Below are positions 54,834 through 64,000 of a stretch of DNA of 64,000 bases, piece by piece; position 1 is the stretch's first letter; each line of letters begins with the position of its first letter. Source of the stretch: Kappaphycus alvarezii. Lineage: Eukaryota; Rhodophyta; Florideophyceae; Gigartinales; Solieriaceae. Where the stretch lies: assembly GCA_002205965.3 (NCBI GenBank), contig NADL03000645.1, positions 558,001-622,000 on the forward strand, in the 5' to 3' direction. Made by a program: the position numbers and the translations under genes. A model generated the notes under the pieces. That model made no database searches. It saw nothing but the letters and a program-made list of their open reading frames with translations, and had not been told where the DNA came from.

Positions 54834-55346
54834 GTGCTAGACTCGGAATTAGCCCTGGTGCCCCGAGTGCCCAGGGCTGCGACAGTTAGGACTTTGCCAT
54901 CTGTGGGGAGGACAGTTGTGGAATCGATCGAAGTACTCGAACCAGAAGGACTGTCGCCGAAGACGCTCGCGCTTCCCTCGTCTAGGGAAAGGTATAGGAT
55001 CCCTCGTAAGTCAGTACCTCTGGATAAGCCAATAAAGAAAGTTCAACGCCTCTCGGCAAAGAAAGCTAAAGCCCTCGCCGATCGAGTTGCCAAGAAGGAA
55101 CTAAAGGCTAAACGAAGAGTTCCGCCGAGGAACAAGAGGTACTGCAAGCTCTGTGATATTAGCTGCAATAGCGCACAGACATTCTACGATCACATCAATT
55201 CTAAGGGTCATAGGACTAGAGAGAAAAACAAGAAAAAGACCCCTAGATGTACTGCTTGTGATAGAGTGTTCGATTCCCACGAGGTTCTCAAGCGTCACGA
55301 GAACGGGAAGGAACACTTGAAAGTAGTTTTGTCCCAGAGAATTTAA
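54834..55346 (+). other. Copia-2 leader ORF with two U1/matrin-type C2H2 zinc fingers
   Basis: About 170 residues between the primer-binding site and gag. The first half is Pro/Leu/Val-rich, then there is a Lys/Arg-rich basic helix (KAKALADRVAKKELKAKRRV), then two fingers: CKLCDISCNSAQTFYDHINS...H (C-x2-C-x12-H-x5-H) and CTACDRVFDSHEVLKRHENG...H. This spacing is typical of U1-C/matrin fingers that bind RNA or structured nucleic acid. The frame has no ATG of its own. A short ATG-led leader exon followed by a GTAAGC donor lies at about 54680-54700, and an acceptor-like CTAG lies just before the ORF, so a spliced leader, as Copia elements use for gag, is possible. The frame itself looks whole. 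Confidence 0.62.
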
Positions 55347-55506
55347 ACAGATCCATTTGTTTGTTTGAAGCGACGTCTTTGGCCTTTGCTTTAGTCTAGA
55401 GTTTCGTGTGCTGTGTTCTTATAGAGGTGGGCTTGCCACTACAAGGGACTATCGGTTCCCGGCTTGGGATCTTCGAACAGAACATTAGCACCTCTAGAAT
55501 ATTGCA

Positions 55507-56510
55507 ATGAGTAGCGGAGAAGATCAAGGAGGAGGATCGATGAAGATCGAAAAGCTCACGGATACCAATTTCTACGTGTGGAAACAGAAGATTCAGCTTG
55601 TTGGCCCTTCGCGATGTGGAACAGTACATTACTGATGGCACCGTTCCTGAAGATGAACAATCTTCCACTTACAAGGCATGGAAGCAAGGGATCGAAAGGC
55701 CCGGGCCATCATCGGCCTGTCGCTGTCTGATGACCACCTGGATCATGTGAGAGTGCTGTCACAGCCAAAGAAATGTGGGACGCCATCTTGGAAGTTTTTG
55801 AGCGCCACACATTACTAAATAAGCTGGCGGCCCGGAGAGACTTCTACACGGTCACCATGCTAGACAATGAGAAAGTTTTGCCGTACATAGGACGTGTGCG
55901 ACACCTAGCAGCTCGCTTAAAGTCAATGGGAGTCATCATTGATGACAAGGAAATGGCTATGGCAGTTCTCAATGGTCTTCCGCAGAGGTTTCAAAATCTC
56001 ATTGTAGCGCTTGACGCTCTTGGATCCGAAGATAACATGTTCGGAGTAGAATATGTAAAAAGTCGCCTGCTCCAAGAGGAGCAACGTGCATCGATGAAGC
56101 TTACTAGAAGGCAGAATCCGCCAAGTTCTGCTCTTATTGGGCACATCCCTGAGGCAAGGCGTGTTTCGACTTTGACATGCACCAACTGTGGTCACAATGG
56201 ACACTCCGCTGCCCGCCGCTGGGGAAAGGACATCAACGGAAGGCGACCACCGCCACCTGACCGTTCCTACGTAGACAGTCACAGAAGCCTACTGCGATGA
56301 TTGCTCAAGAGAAAGAAGATCCGGAAATTAATGAAGTCGAGTACATATGTCTGATGAACAAGGTAGATAACTCTGGTATCAACATAACGTCAAACACTTG
56401 GCTTATCGACTCTAGATGCTCCGCGCACATGATATTTGACAAGAGACTGTTCTCCGACTACAGGGAGGTCTCAAAAAGCCGCGTAGAAATGGGAAAAAAG
56501 CGTGTGCAGT
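55507..56510 (+). pseudogene. Copia-2 gag and protease region
   Basis: Gag begins MSSGEDQGGGSMKIEKLTDT, with NFYVWKQKIQL (the usual Copia Gag start). RDFYTVTMLDNEKVLPYIGR and LNGLPQRFQNLIVALDAL follow (UBN2-type Gag), then a CCHC-like knuckle CTNCGHNGHSA near 56178. Protease follows with TWLIDSRCSAHMIFDKRLF near 56397, as in Copia pol. It is broken, with a few breaks. Confidence 0.85.
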
Positions 56511-56528
56511 AGTAGCTGGAGTCGGGAC

Positions 56529-58049
56529 TGTTGGTAATTTTGTGAGACGATCACACGCCCATCGCCTTGACTAGACGTCTCGCACGGAGGTTGGGAAGCT
56601 GTATATCTGTACACGTGGACACATGTGGTTCTGAAGGATAAAATATGCCAAATTTACCCGAAAAACAAAGTTGCCGGGGACGAAAAGCCATTTTCGAGGG
56701 GTCGACGATAAATGCAATTTTTGCATGATTGTTGACAAGTGGAACTTGGCCCATAATGCCTAGGCTAAGAATTGCCTGCTTTAATCCTATTGGCTGATAG
56801 GTCAAATGCTGCAATTCTATTGGCTGGTGATATACACGTGTAATGGCTGTAGAGGTGTAAGGGTTGACTTTGAGCTATTTTAGAGGGCAGAATGGTGTTT
56901 ATGGGGTCATTTTACGTAATGTAGGGCACTGTAAGTGGGTGAGGAGTATACTGTATAAGAGGTATGTCGAGGTAAGGTATGTACACGTGTACGTGGTGGC
57001 AGTTGTGTATGTGATGTACACGTGGTACAGCAAAGAGTAGGAACCTTTGGTGCAGTGGTGTTCACATACCGTACTGGTGTCAAGTTTCGTACTGTACCTC
57101 GTACTGTGCTTCTTACTGTACCTCGTACTGTACTTCTTACTGCACTTGAGTTCGTACAGTGGGAGTTGGTTATGAAAATATTATCATGGCTACACCGCTC
57201 CGGTCTCTCCAGGTACAGCAGAATGCCTACTGTATCCGCCGGCTGCATCCAAAATCAGTTTTGTGATTCTATAATACGTATGAGGTTTCTAGTTATGATT
57301 ATGGTTAGTCCGGCTGCATCCGAAATCAGTTATGTGATTCTACCATATGTATGAGGTTTCTGATTATGATTACGGTTTGCCGGCTGCATCCAAAATCAGT
57401 TTTTTGATTCTATAATACGTATGAGGTTTCTGATTATGATTACAGCTTGCCGGCTGCATCCAAAATCAGTTTTTTGATTCTATAATACGTATGAGGTTTC
57501 TAATTATGATTATGGTTAGTCCGGCTGCATCCGAAATCAGTTATGTGATTCTACCATATGTATGAGGTTTCTGATTATGATTACGGTTTGCCCGCTGCAT
57601 CCAAAATCAGCTATGTGATTCTATAACACGTATGAGGTTTCTGATTATGATTACGGTTTGCCGGCTGCATCCAAAATCAGTTGTGTGATTCCATAATACG
57701 TATGACGGGTTGAGTCCGTTATTTTGGCACAAGAGAATTCGATTCGGATGAGTTTACAAAACAAGGTGCTGTATTGATGTGTGTATTGGGCCAAACTGTC
57801 TTACACGAATTTGACAACTTTGGAAGCAGTTCTAAAAATGCCCCAATTTAACGTTATTACTGGGCCAATATGTTTCAATCTGTCCAAATGGTTCAGTTTC
57901 TATGTTTTTGTTAATGGACGCAGTGAGTTAGAGAGTAGTTGCAGGTTGTACTTAAGGTCAGAATTTTAGAGTACCGAGTAAATTCTGGGTAGCCAAGCCC
58001 GCAGCTTCATCCTCTCTCCCACAGCCTTCCCCATCGCAACTCATCTTCA
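56529..58049 (+). mobile_element. Solo LTR, Copia-3 type (~1.52 kb), inserted in Copia-2
   Basis: Nearly identical to 48461-49980 across its whole length, with only a couple of differences seen. It starts TGTTGGTAATTTTGTGAGAC and ends CATCTTCA. The flanks (GGGAC left, AGACC right) resemble each other but are not a clean duplication. It carries the same seven 70-bp repeats (57240-57710). Confidence 0.93.
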
Positions 58050-58059
58050 AGACCGTCCT

Positions 58060-61000
58060 CATTACGCTTGTAGTGAACGGAGTTCAAGAGTCATGCAAGC
58101 TCACCAATCTGCTGCACGTTCCAAGCTTTGCTTTTTCTCTAATTTCTGTACGTAAGATGGTCGATAATGGATTGGACGTTGAGTTCGTTCGTGACAAGTG
58201 CACCGTGAAGAGGAGTGACTGCATCGTGGCTACTGCCACAAGTCGGGAGAGCTGTATGTGCTTGACACATGTAACGAGGTTCATTCGGCGCACAAAGCCT
58301 CTTTGAAGACATGGCATGAAAGATTGGCCCACGTTCACACTCAAGGAATATTGTCCATGGCTCGTAAGAACGTGGTAAGTGGACTTCATATCTCCTCTTC
58401 AGATATAACAAGAGACGCTAGCTCATCTTCTGACTGTGAATCTGTGACATGTGATGCGTGTGTGTTAGGAAAAGCAACTCGTGCTGTGATTCCTAAACAG
58501 CGCTCTGGAGGCAGGGCCAAACATTTGCTAGACTTGGTCCATTCGGACGTCTGCGGCCCACTCCAAGTACAGTCAGTAGGTGGTGCTAGATACTTTGTCA
58601 CTTTTATCGATGACCACTCAAACTGGAGTGTTGTCTATCCGATGAAGAGTAAAGATGAAACGTTCCATTTTTATCAGAAGTTTGCCCAATATGCCTTCAC
58701 ACACACTGGTCAACGCGTGAAAGTGCTTCGATCTGATCGTGGAGGAGAGTATCTTTCTTCAGAGTTCCAATCCTTTCTATCGTCACAAGGAACTGTTCAT
58801 CAAACGACCGCTGCATACACACCTGAACAGAATGGTGTGGCAGAACGGCTCAATCGTACCCTGATTGATCTCGTCAGGTCTATGCTGTCCCATATGAAGG
58901 TTCCGAAAGCTTTCTGGGCTGAAGCTCTTGATAACGCAGTTTACGTTCGCAATCGTGTCACGACAAGAGCTTTGGGTGGTCTCGTTACTCCATTTCACCT
59001 ATGGATGAAGAAAAAGCCCGATGTATCTCACCTACGTGTGTTTGGATGTCAATGCTGGTACAAGGTGCCTGGTAATGAGGTGCGTAAACTTGACGACCGC
59101 GCAACAACGGGAATGTTTGTTGGGTATCCGCCGGGAACTAAGGCCTACAAAATTTGGGATGACAATTACATCGCATTGTTATTTCCAGGGATGTGCAGTT
59201 CGATGAGTCGAGACCAGGGGCTTGCTCTTACGATGAACATTTTTCCGATGATAATGACGTGCACGTTGACCCAAGGAGGCGACCAATACTGACGAAATTG
59301 AGTCTGAAACATCTAATGGTGATAATGAACATGGCATTGAAACAGGGTCACCGGCGGAGGTTGAGAACTTTCAAAGTCAAGGTATTGAGCCCGACTCAAC
59401 TAATGAGACTTTGCAACCAGAAGAAGTGAGTGGTGAGCAAGATGCTGGTCCGGCGATGTGGAACCTCGCCGCTCCACTCGTTCACGACGCCCACCCCGAC
59501 AGTGGTGGACAGGCCTGGTGGGAACCAGCTTACTCACACCTTCCTGTGGCGACATCAACATACCGAACTCCTTTAAAGAGGCGATGGGTGGACCACAACC
59601 ACAGTTCTGGCAGAAAGCGATTGATAAGGAGCTAGAGTCCCAACGCAAAAAAAGAACCTGGGCACTAGTGCCACGATCGGAAGGTGCCAATATTCTAACT
59701 TCTCGCTGGGTATTTACTGTGAAGGACATGCCGGACGATAACGGCACGTTGACTCAAAAGGGAAAAGGTCGCCTGGTTGTGCGGGGCTTTCAACAAATTG
59801 AGGGGATTGATTACTCAGAGACTTTTGCGCCGGTGATCAAATTTACAACGATTCGATTGTTGTTGGCGATTGTAGCCCACTTCGATTTAGAGCTTCATCA
59901 AATGGACGTGGTCACGGCCTTTCTGAACGGTGACTTAGAAGAGGATATTTATATGGAGCAGCCTGAAGGTATCGTTGACTCTTCCAGGCCCAATCATGTT
60001 TGCAAACTTCTCAAGGCTATCTATGGTCTTAAGCAAGCGAGTCGACAATGGCACAAAAAGATAGACGATTTCCTTATTCACACGCTTGGCTTCAAGACTA
60101 CGAGAAGTGACGCCTGTCTATATACAAACATATCAGAAAAAGGCGTTATGCTGATTGCCCTATATGTGGATGACTTGCTTCTTGCGGGAAGTGACCTGAA
60201 AGCCGTGACCTGGATGAAAGGTGAACTGAACAAGAGATTTGAGATGAAAGATTTAGGCGAGGCCAAAAAGTGCATTGGGCTTGAAATAAGTAGAAAAAGG
60301 GTCCCTAGACGGATCTATATCTCGCAGACAGAGTATGCCAAGTCCATTTTGAAACGTTTTGGTATGGCCAGTTGCAATCCCGTGAGGACTCCGATGGAAC
60401 AAGGATTACACCCTGAGAGTCAACTAGCCCGTATTGCGATGTACCATATCGACAGATCATTGGCTGCTTAATGTTTCTTATGGTAGGGTCACGTCCAGAT
60501 CTTGCATATGTGGTGGGAAAACTGTCCCAACACTGTGAGAACCCTCGCGAGGACCACTGGCAAGCAGCTAAACGAGTTCTGAGATATATCAAAGGAACGC
60601 TCTCACTAGGTGTAGTTCTAGATGGAAATCTCCCAGTGCAAACTCTAGAGGGCTTCAGCGATGCAGACTGGGGTGGTTGCTTGGACTCGAGAAAGTCCAC
60701 CAGTGGATATGTTTCAAACTGTGTGGGGGAGCTATTAGTTGGTCATCTAGGAGACAAACGGTCGTTGCGAAATCCACATGCGAAGCGGAGTATATTGCAC
60801 TGTGTGAGGCTTGCAAAGAGGCAGCTTGGCTCAGGTGCCTTCTTGCAGACGCATTGGGAAAGTCGAAAGACAGCACAGTTACAATCGGGTGTGATAATGC
60901 TGGTACAATAGCGTTTGCGGGTAACGAAGGAGTGAACAGGCGAAATAAGCACATTGACATATCATATCACTTTGTCCGAGATGCTGTGACTCGAAAGATT

Positions 61001-61135
61001 GTTTCACTGTTTCACGTACCTTCTACAGATATGCCCGCAGATATACTCACCAAGCCTCTTGGTCGCATTCTATTCATAAAATGCATAAAATCTCTAGGCC
61101 TCGGAGGCTGCACGATGCTTAGGTCATGTAATCGA
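58060..61135 (+). pseudogene. pol: Copia-2 pol: integrase, reverse transcriptase, RNase H
   Basis: End of protease/pre-integrase (TNLLHVPSFAFSLISVRKMV), integrase zinc region (TWHERLAHVHTQGIL, CDACVLGKAT), integrase core (LVHSDVCGPLQV, FIDDHSNWSVVYPMKS, LRSDRGGEYLSSEFQSFL, PEQNGVAERLNRTLIDLV), reverse transcriptase (GRLVVRGFQQIEGIDYSET, LHQMDVVTAFLNGDLEEDI, and the catalytic LYVDDLLLAGS near 60160) and RNase H (GFSDADWGGCLDSRKSTSGY, CEAEYIALCEACKEAAWLR, NKHIDISYHFVRD). All Copia-type motifs are present. It is broken, with few breaks. Confidence 0.94.
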
Positions 61136-61141
61136 GGGGGG

Positions 61142-62274
61142 TGTTGTTGATTTGGCAAGACGATCACATGACCCCACATCGGTGCCAAACCTCATAGAGG
61201 CATGAGGCATGTTCCACGTGTACACATGCACACGTGTTGATTGAAGGGTGGCCTAAGGCATTTCGGAAGAAATCCAAAGTTCCCAGGGACGAAAGTATGA
61301 TTTTGAGAGGTCAGCGACTTAGAGGCAAAATGTTGTTTATGGGTCACGTGTATGTGGTGGCAGTTGTGTATGTGATGTACACGTGGTACAGCTAAGAGTA
61401 GAAACCTTTTGTGCAGTGTGTACACGTACTGTACTAGTGCCAAATGAGGAACTGTACTTCGAACTGTACATCGTAATATACCAAGTACTGTACTTCTTAC
61501 TGTACTTGAGTTTGTACAGTAGGAATCAATTATGGCAATACTGTCATGACTCCTAGAAAGAGGTATTTGATTTTATATTATGAGGTTCTAGTATGATTAT
61601 GGGTTTTATCCAGCTGCATCCAAAAATCAGTTATGTGATTCCATCATACGTATGAGGTTTCTAGTTATGATTACGGGTTTTATCCAGCTGCATCCAAAAA
61701 TCAGTTATGTGATTCCATCATACGTATGTGGTTTCTAGTTATGATATTGGTTTGTACAACTGCATCCAAAAATCAGTTATGTGATTCCATCATACGTATG
61801 TGGTTTCTAGTTATGATACTGATTTGTACAACTGCATCCAAAAATCAGTTATGTGATTCATCATATGTATGAGGTTCGTAATTATGATGAAGATTGGACC
61901 GACTGCATCCAAAAATCAGTTATGTGATTCTATTATACGTATGACGGATTGAGTCCGTTATTTTGGCACAAGGGAATTCGTTCCATAAGTCTGCAAAATA
62001 AGGTACTGTATTGATGTGTGTATTGGCCAACCTATTTACACAAATTTGTCAACTTTGGAAGCAGTTCCAAATTGCCCTAATGACTGTTATCACCGGGCCA
62101 AGATCTTGAAATCCGCTCAAATGGCAGTTTGGGATTCTGTTAGTGGACGCAGTGAGTTAGAAAGTAGTTGTAGGTTGTACTTAAGGCCAGATTTTAGAGT
62201 TCCGAGTAAATTCTGGGTAGCCAAGCCCGCAACTTCATCCGTCCAGCAAAGTCCTTCACCCTCTCCGATTCCCA
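61142..62274 (+). repeat. Copia-2 3' LTR
   Basis: TGTTGTTGATTTGGCAAGAC to ...CTCCGATTCCCA, preceded by the purine tract GAGGGGGG. It has 70-bp repeats at about 61610-61945. It is closely similar to the 5' LTR. Confidence 0.9.
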
Positions 62275-62505
62275 TTAGGTTATGGGCCAGTTCAACGCCG
62301 TCTCTTTCTCTGAACCCCGTAAGTCGCCGTGGTTGCTGGCATTGTTTTCTTGTCTATCTCAGTCTCTTGATTATGTCTACTCGTTCCGGTAAGCTATTTG
62401 AATAATTCCATTTCTTTGCACATCGAAGTGATTCTCTTTGCACCTTTTGGTTGGTCTAAAGACTCATAATCCCAAAAGCTGTTACTGACGATCACTTCCA
62501 CTTTA
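62275..62505 (+). mobile_element. Leader fragment of a second Copia-2-type copy in tandem
   Basis: Matches 54583-54812 step by step, including the primer-binding site region, the ATG-led leader and the GTAAGC donor. It therefore lies downstream of an LTR as a new internal region would. It stops before the zinc-finger ORF. Confidence 0.88.
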
Positions 62506-62864
62506 ACCTGCTTTCCAGCTGCATCCAAAATAAGTTATTTGAATCCATCATACGTATGAGGTTTCTAGTTATGATATTGGTTTGTACAACTGCATCCAAA
62601 AATCAGTTATGTGATTTCATCATACGTATGTGGTTTCTAGTTATGATACTGATTTGTACAACTGCATCCAAAAATCAGTTATGTGATTTCATCATATGTA
62701 TAGGTTCGTAATTATGATGAAGATTGGACCGACTGCATCCAAAATCAGTTATGTGATTCTATTATACGTATGACGGATTGATTCCTTATTCTGGCGCAAG
62801 GGAATTCGGTTCCGATAAGACTGCAAAATAAGGAACTGTATTGATGTGTGTATTGGACCAACCT
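62506..62864 (+). repeat. Truncated Copia-2-type LTR (70-bp repeat part)
   Basis: AGCTGCATCCAAAATAAGTT through ...TTGATGTGTGTATTGG corresponds to the repeat array and following part of the Copia-2 LTRs. It is joined on the right to an LTR in the opposite orientation. Confidence 0.82.
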
Positions 62865-63949
62865 TGGAGATGAGATGCGATGGGGAAGGCTGGTGGGAGC
62901 TAGGATGAAGCTGCGGGCTTGGCTACCCAGAATTTACTCGTACTCTAAAATTCTGACCTTAAGTACAACCTGCAACTACTCTCTAACTCACGCGTCCATT
63001 ACAAAAACATAGAAACTGAACCATTTGACAGATTGAAACATATTGGCCCAGTAATAACGTTCAATTGGGGCATTTTTAGAACTGCTTGGATGCAGCCGGC
63101 AAAGCGTATCATAATGAGAAACGTCATACGTATTATAGAATCACATAACTGATTTCGGATGCAGCCGGACTAACCATAATCATAACTAGAAACCTCATAC
63201 GTATTATAGAATCACAAAACTGATTTTGGATGCAGCCGGCGGATACAGCAGGCATTCTACTGTACCTGGAGAGACCGGAGCGGTGTAGCCATGATAGTAT
63301 TTTCATAACCAACTCCCACTGTACGAACTCAAGTGCAGTAAGAAGTACAGTACGAGGTACAGTAAGAAGCACAGTACGAGGTACAGTACGAAACTTGACA
63401 CCAGTACAGTATGTGTACACCACTGCACCAAAGGTTTCTACTCTTTGCTGTACCACGTGTACATCACATACACAACTGCCACCACGTACACGTGTACATA
63501 CCTTACCTCGACATACCTCTTATACAGTATACTCCTCACCCACTTACAGTGCCCTACCCTATGTAAAATGACCCCATAAACACCATTCTGCCCTCTAAAA
63601 TAGCTCAAAGTCAACCCTTACACCTCTACAGCCATTACACGTGTACATCACCAGCCAATAGAATTGCAGCATTTGACCTATCAGCCAATAGGATTAAAGC
63701 AGGCAATTCTTAGCCTAGGCATTATGGGCCAAGTTCCACTTGTCAACAATTATGCAAAATTTGCATTTATCGTCGACCCCTCGAAAATGGCTTTTCGTCC
63801 CCGGCAACTTTGTTTTTCGGGTAAATTTGGCATATATTATCCTTCAGAACCACATGTGTCCACGTGTACAGATATACAGCTTCCCAACCTCCGTGCGAGA
63901 CGTCTAGTCAAGGCGATGGGCGTGTGATCGTCTCACAAAATCACCAACA
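62865..63949 (-). repeat. Copia-3 3' LTR, opposite orientation
   Basis: On the minus strand it starts TGTTGGTGATTTTGTGAGAC at 63949. It is the same subfamily as the two solo LTRs, with fewer 70-bp repeats and therefore shorter. It ends near 62865. Confidence 0.9.
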
Positions 63950-64000
63950 CCCCCCTCGATCACATGCCCTAAGCATCGCGCAGATCGCCAAGTCCCAGAA
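63950..64000 (-). mobile_element. End of Copia-3 internal region with polypurine tract
   Basis: On the minus strand GATGCTTAGGGCATGTGATC and GAGGGGGG lead straight into the LTR. It matches the last bases of Copia-2 before its 3' LTR (61114-61141). This shows that the TGTTGG-type LTR belongs to a Copia element of the Copia-2 group. The rest lies right of the window. Confidence 0.85.

Larger units (their letters stand above)
53355..62274 (+). mobile_element. Copia-2: Ty1/Copia element with both LTRs and a solo LTR inside
   Basis: LTR (53355-54582), primer-binding site, a zinc-finger ORF, gag, protease, solo LTR, integrase, reverse transcriptase, RNase H, polypurine tract (GAGGGGGG, 61134-61141) and LTR (61142-62274). 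Protein similarity to Copia-1 is only moderate, so it is a different family. It is broken, with several breaks. The flanks of the two LTRs do not match: CTGAG on the left, and on the right another element leader starting TTAGG. It therefore seems to be part of a tandem LTR array rather than a simple insertion. Confidence 0.92.

Noticed and set aside
54834-55346. Zinc-finger ORF as an ordinary host gene interrupted by the Copia element
   Set aside because: It lies between the primer-binding site and gag in the sense direction, and no insertion boundaries are seen; part of the element is the simpler reading, though capture from the host remains possible.
1-64000. tRNA, rRNA, riboswitch, CRISPR and DNA-transposon signals
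   Set aside because: No tRNA box pair, rRNA-like stretch, or transposase motif with terminal inverted repeats was seen by eye; a dedicated scan would be needed to exclude small cases.

Overview
The window is a repeat-dominated piece of a eukaryotic nuclear genome. Almost everything recognisable is retroelement: three Ty3/Gypsy elements, two large Ty1/Copia elements plus the edge of a third, several solo LTRs, and about a dozen fragments of at least four families of non-LTR retrotransposon (called A-D here) whose ends encode a restriction-like endonuclease. One conserved host gene is clear, a Deg9/Deg10-type HtrA serine protease at 28568-30518. Deg9-like proteases are best known from plants and algae, and a repeat-packed genome with small gene islands would fit a multicellular red alga such as Chondrus. 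This is a guess; the sequence does not prove the taxon.

Layout. 1-7307: a young Gypsy element (Gypsy-1), cut by the left edge, lying in an older minus-strand gag-like ORF (7308-8396). 8841-14460: a strongly decayed Gypsy element (Gypsy-3). 14575-25392: a graveyard of LINE copies (families B, C, D), two of them interrupted by solo LTRs of the Gypsy-1 family with target-site duplications. 25400-28560: gene-poor DNA with strand-asymmetric G/C tracts, minisatellites and GTAC-rich pentamer tracts. 28568-30518: the protease gene. 30519-36300: gene-poor, perhaps host, DNA with weak ORFs. 36340-41140: LINE A and B copies. 41141-46876: a minus-strand Gypsy-2. 46877-64000: Copia-1, Copia-2 and the end of Copia-3, with two nearly identical 1.52-kb solo LTRs placed inside the pol genes of Copia-1 and Copia-2.

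Most unusual: (i) both Gypsy elements carry, after integrase, a protein made of two copies of an unrecognised ~110-residue domain joined by a disordered linker; (ii) two diverged long LTRs of the same family carry a small acidic ORF that the short LTRs lack; (iii) Copia-2 has a U1-type zinc-finger ORF in its leader, before gag; (iv) the Copia primer-binding sites match the anticodon arm of initiator tRNA-Met, as in Drosophila copia; (v) a 25-bp snap-back inverted repeat interrupts one LINE copy.

The LTR elements are treated as fossils: their parts and nesting are described, not their individual lesions. No tRNA, rRNA, CRISPR or clear DNA transposon was seen.
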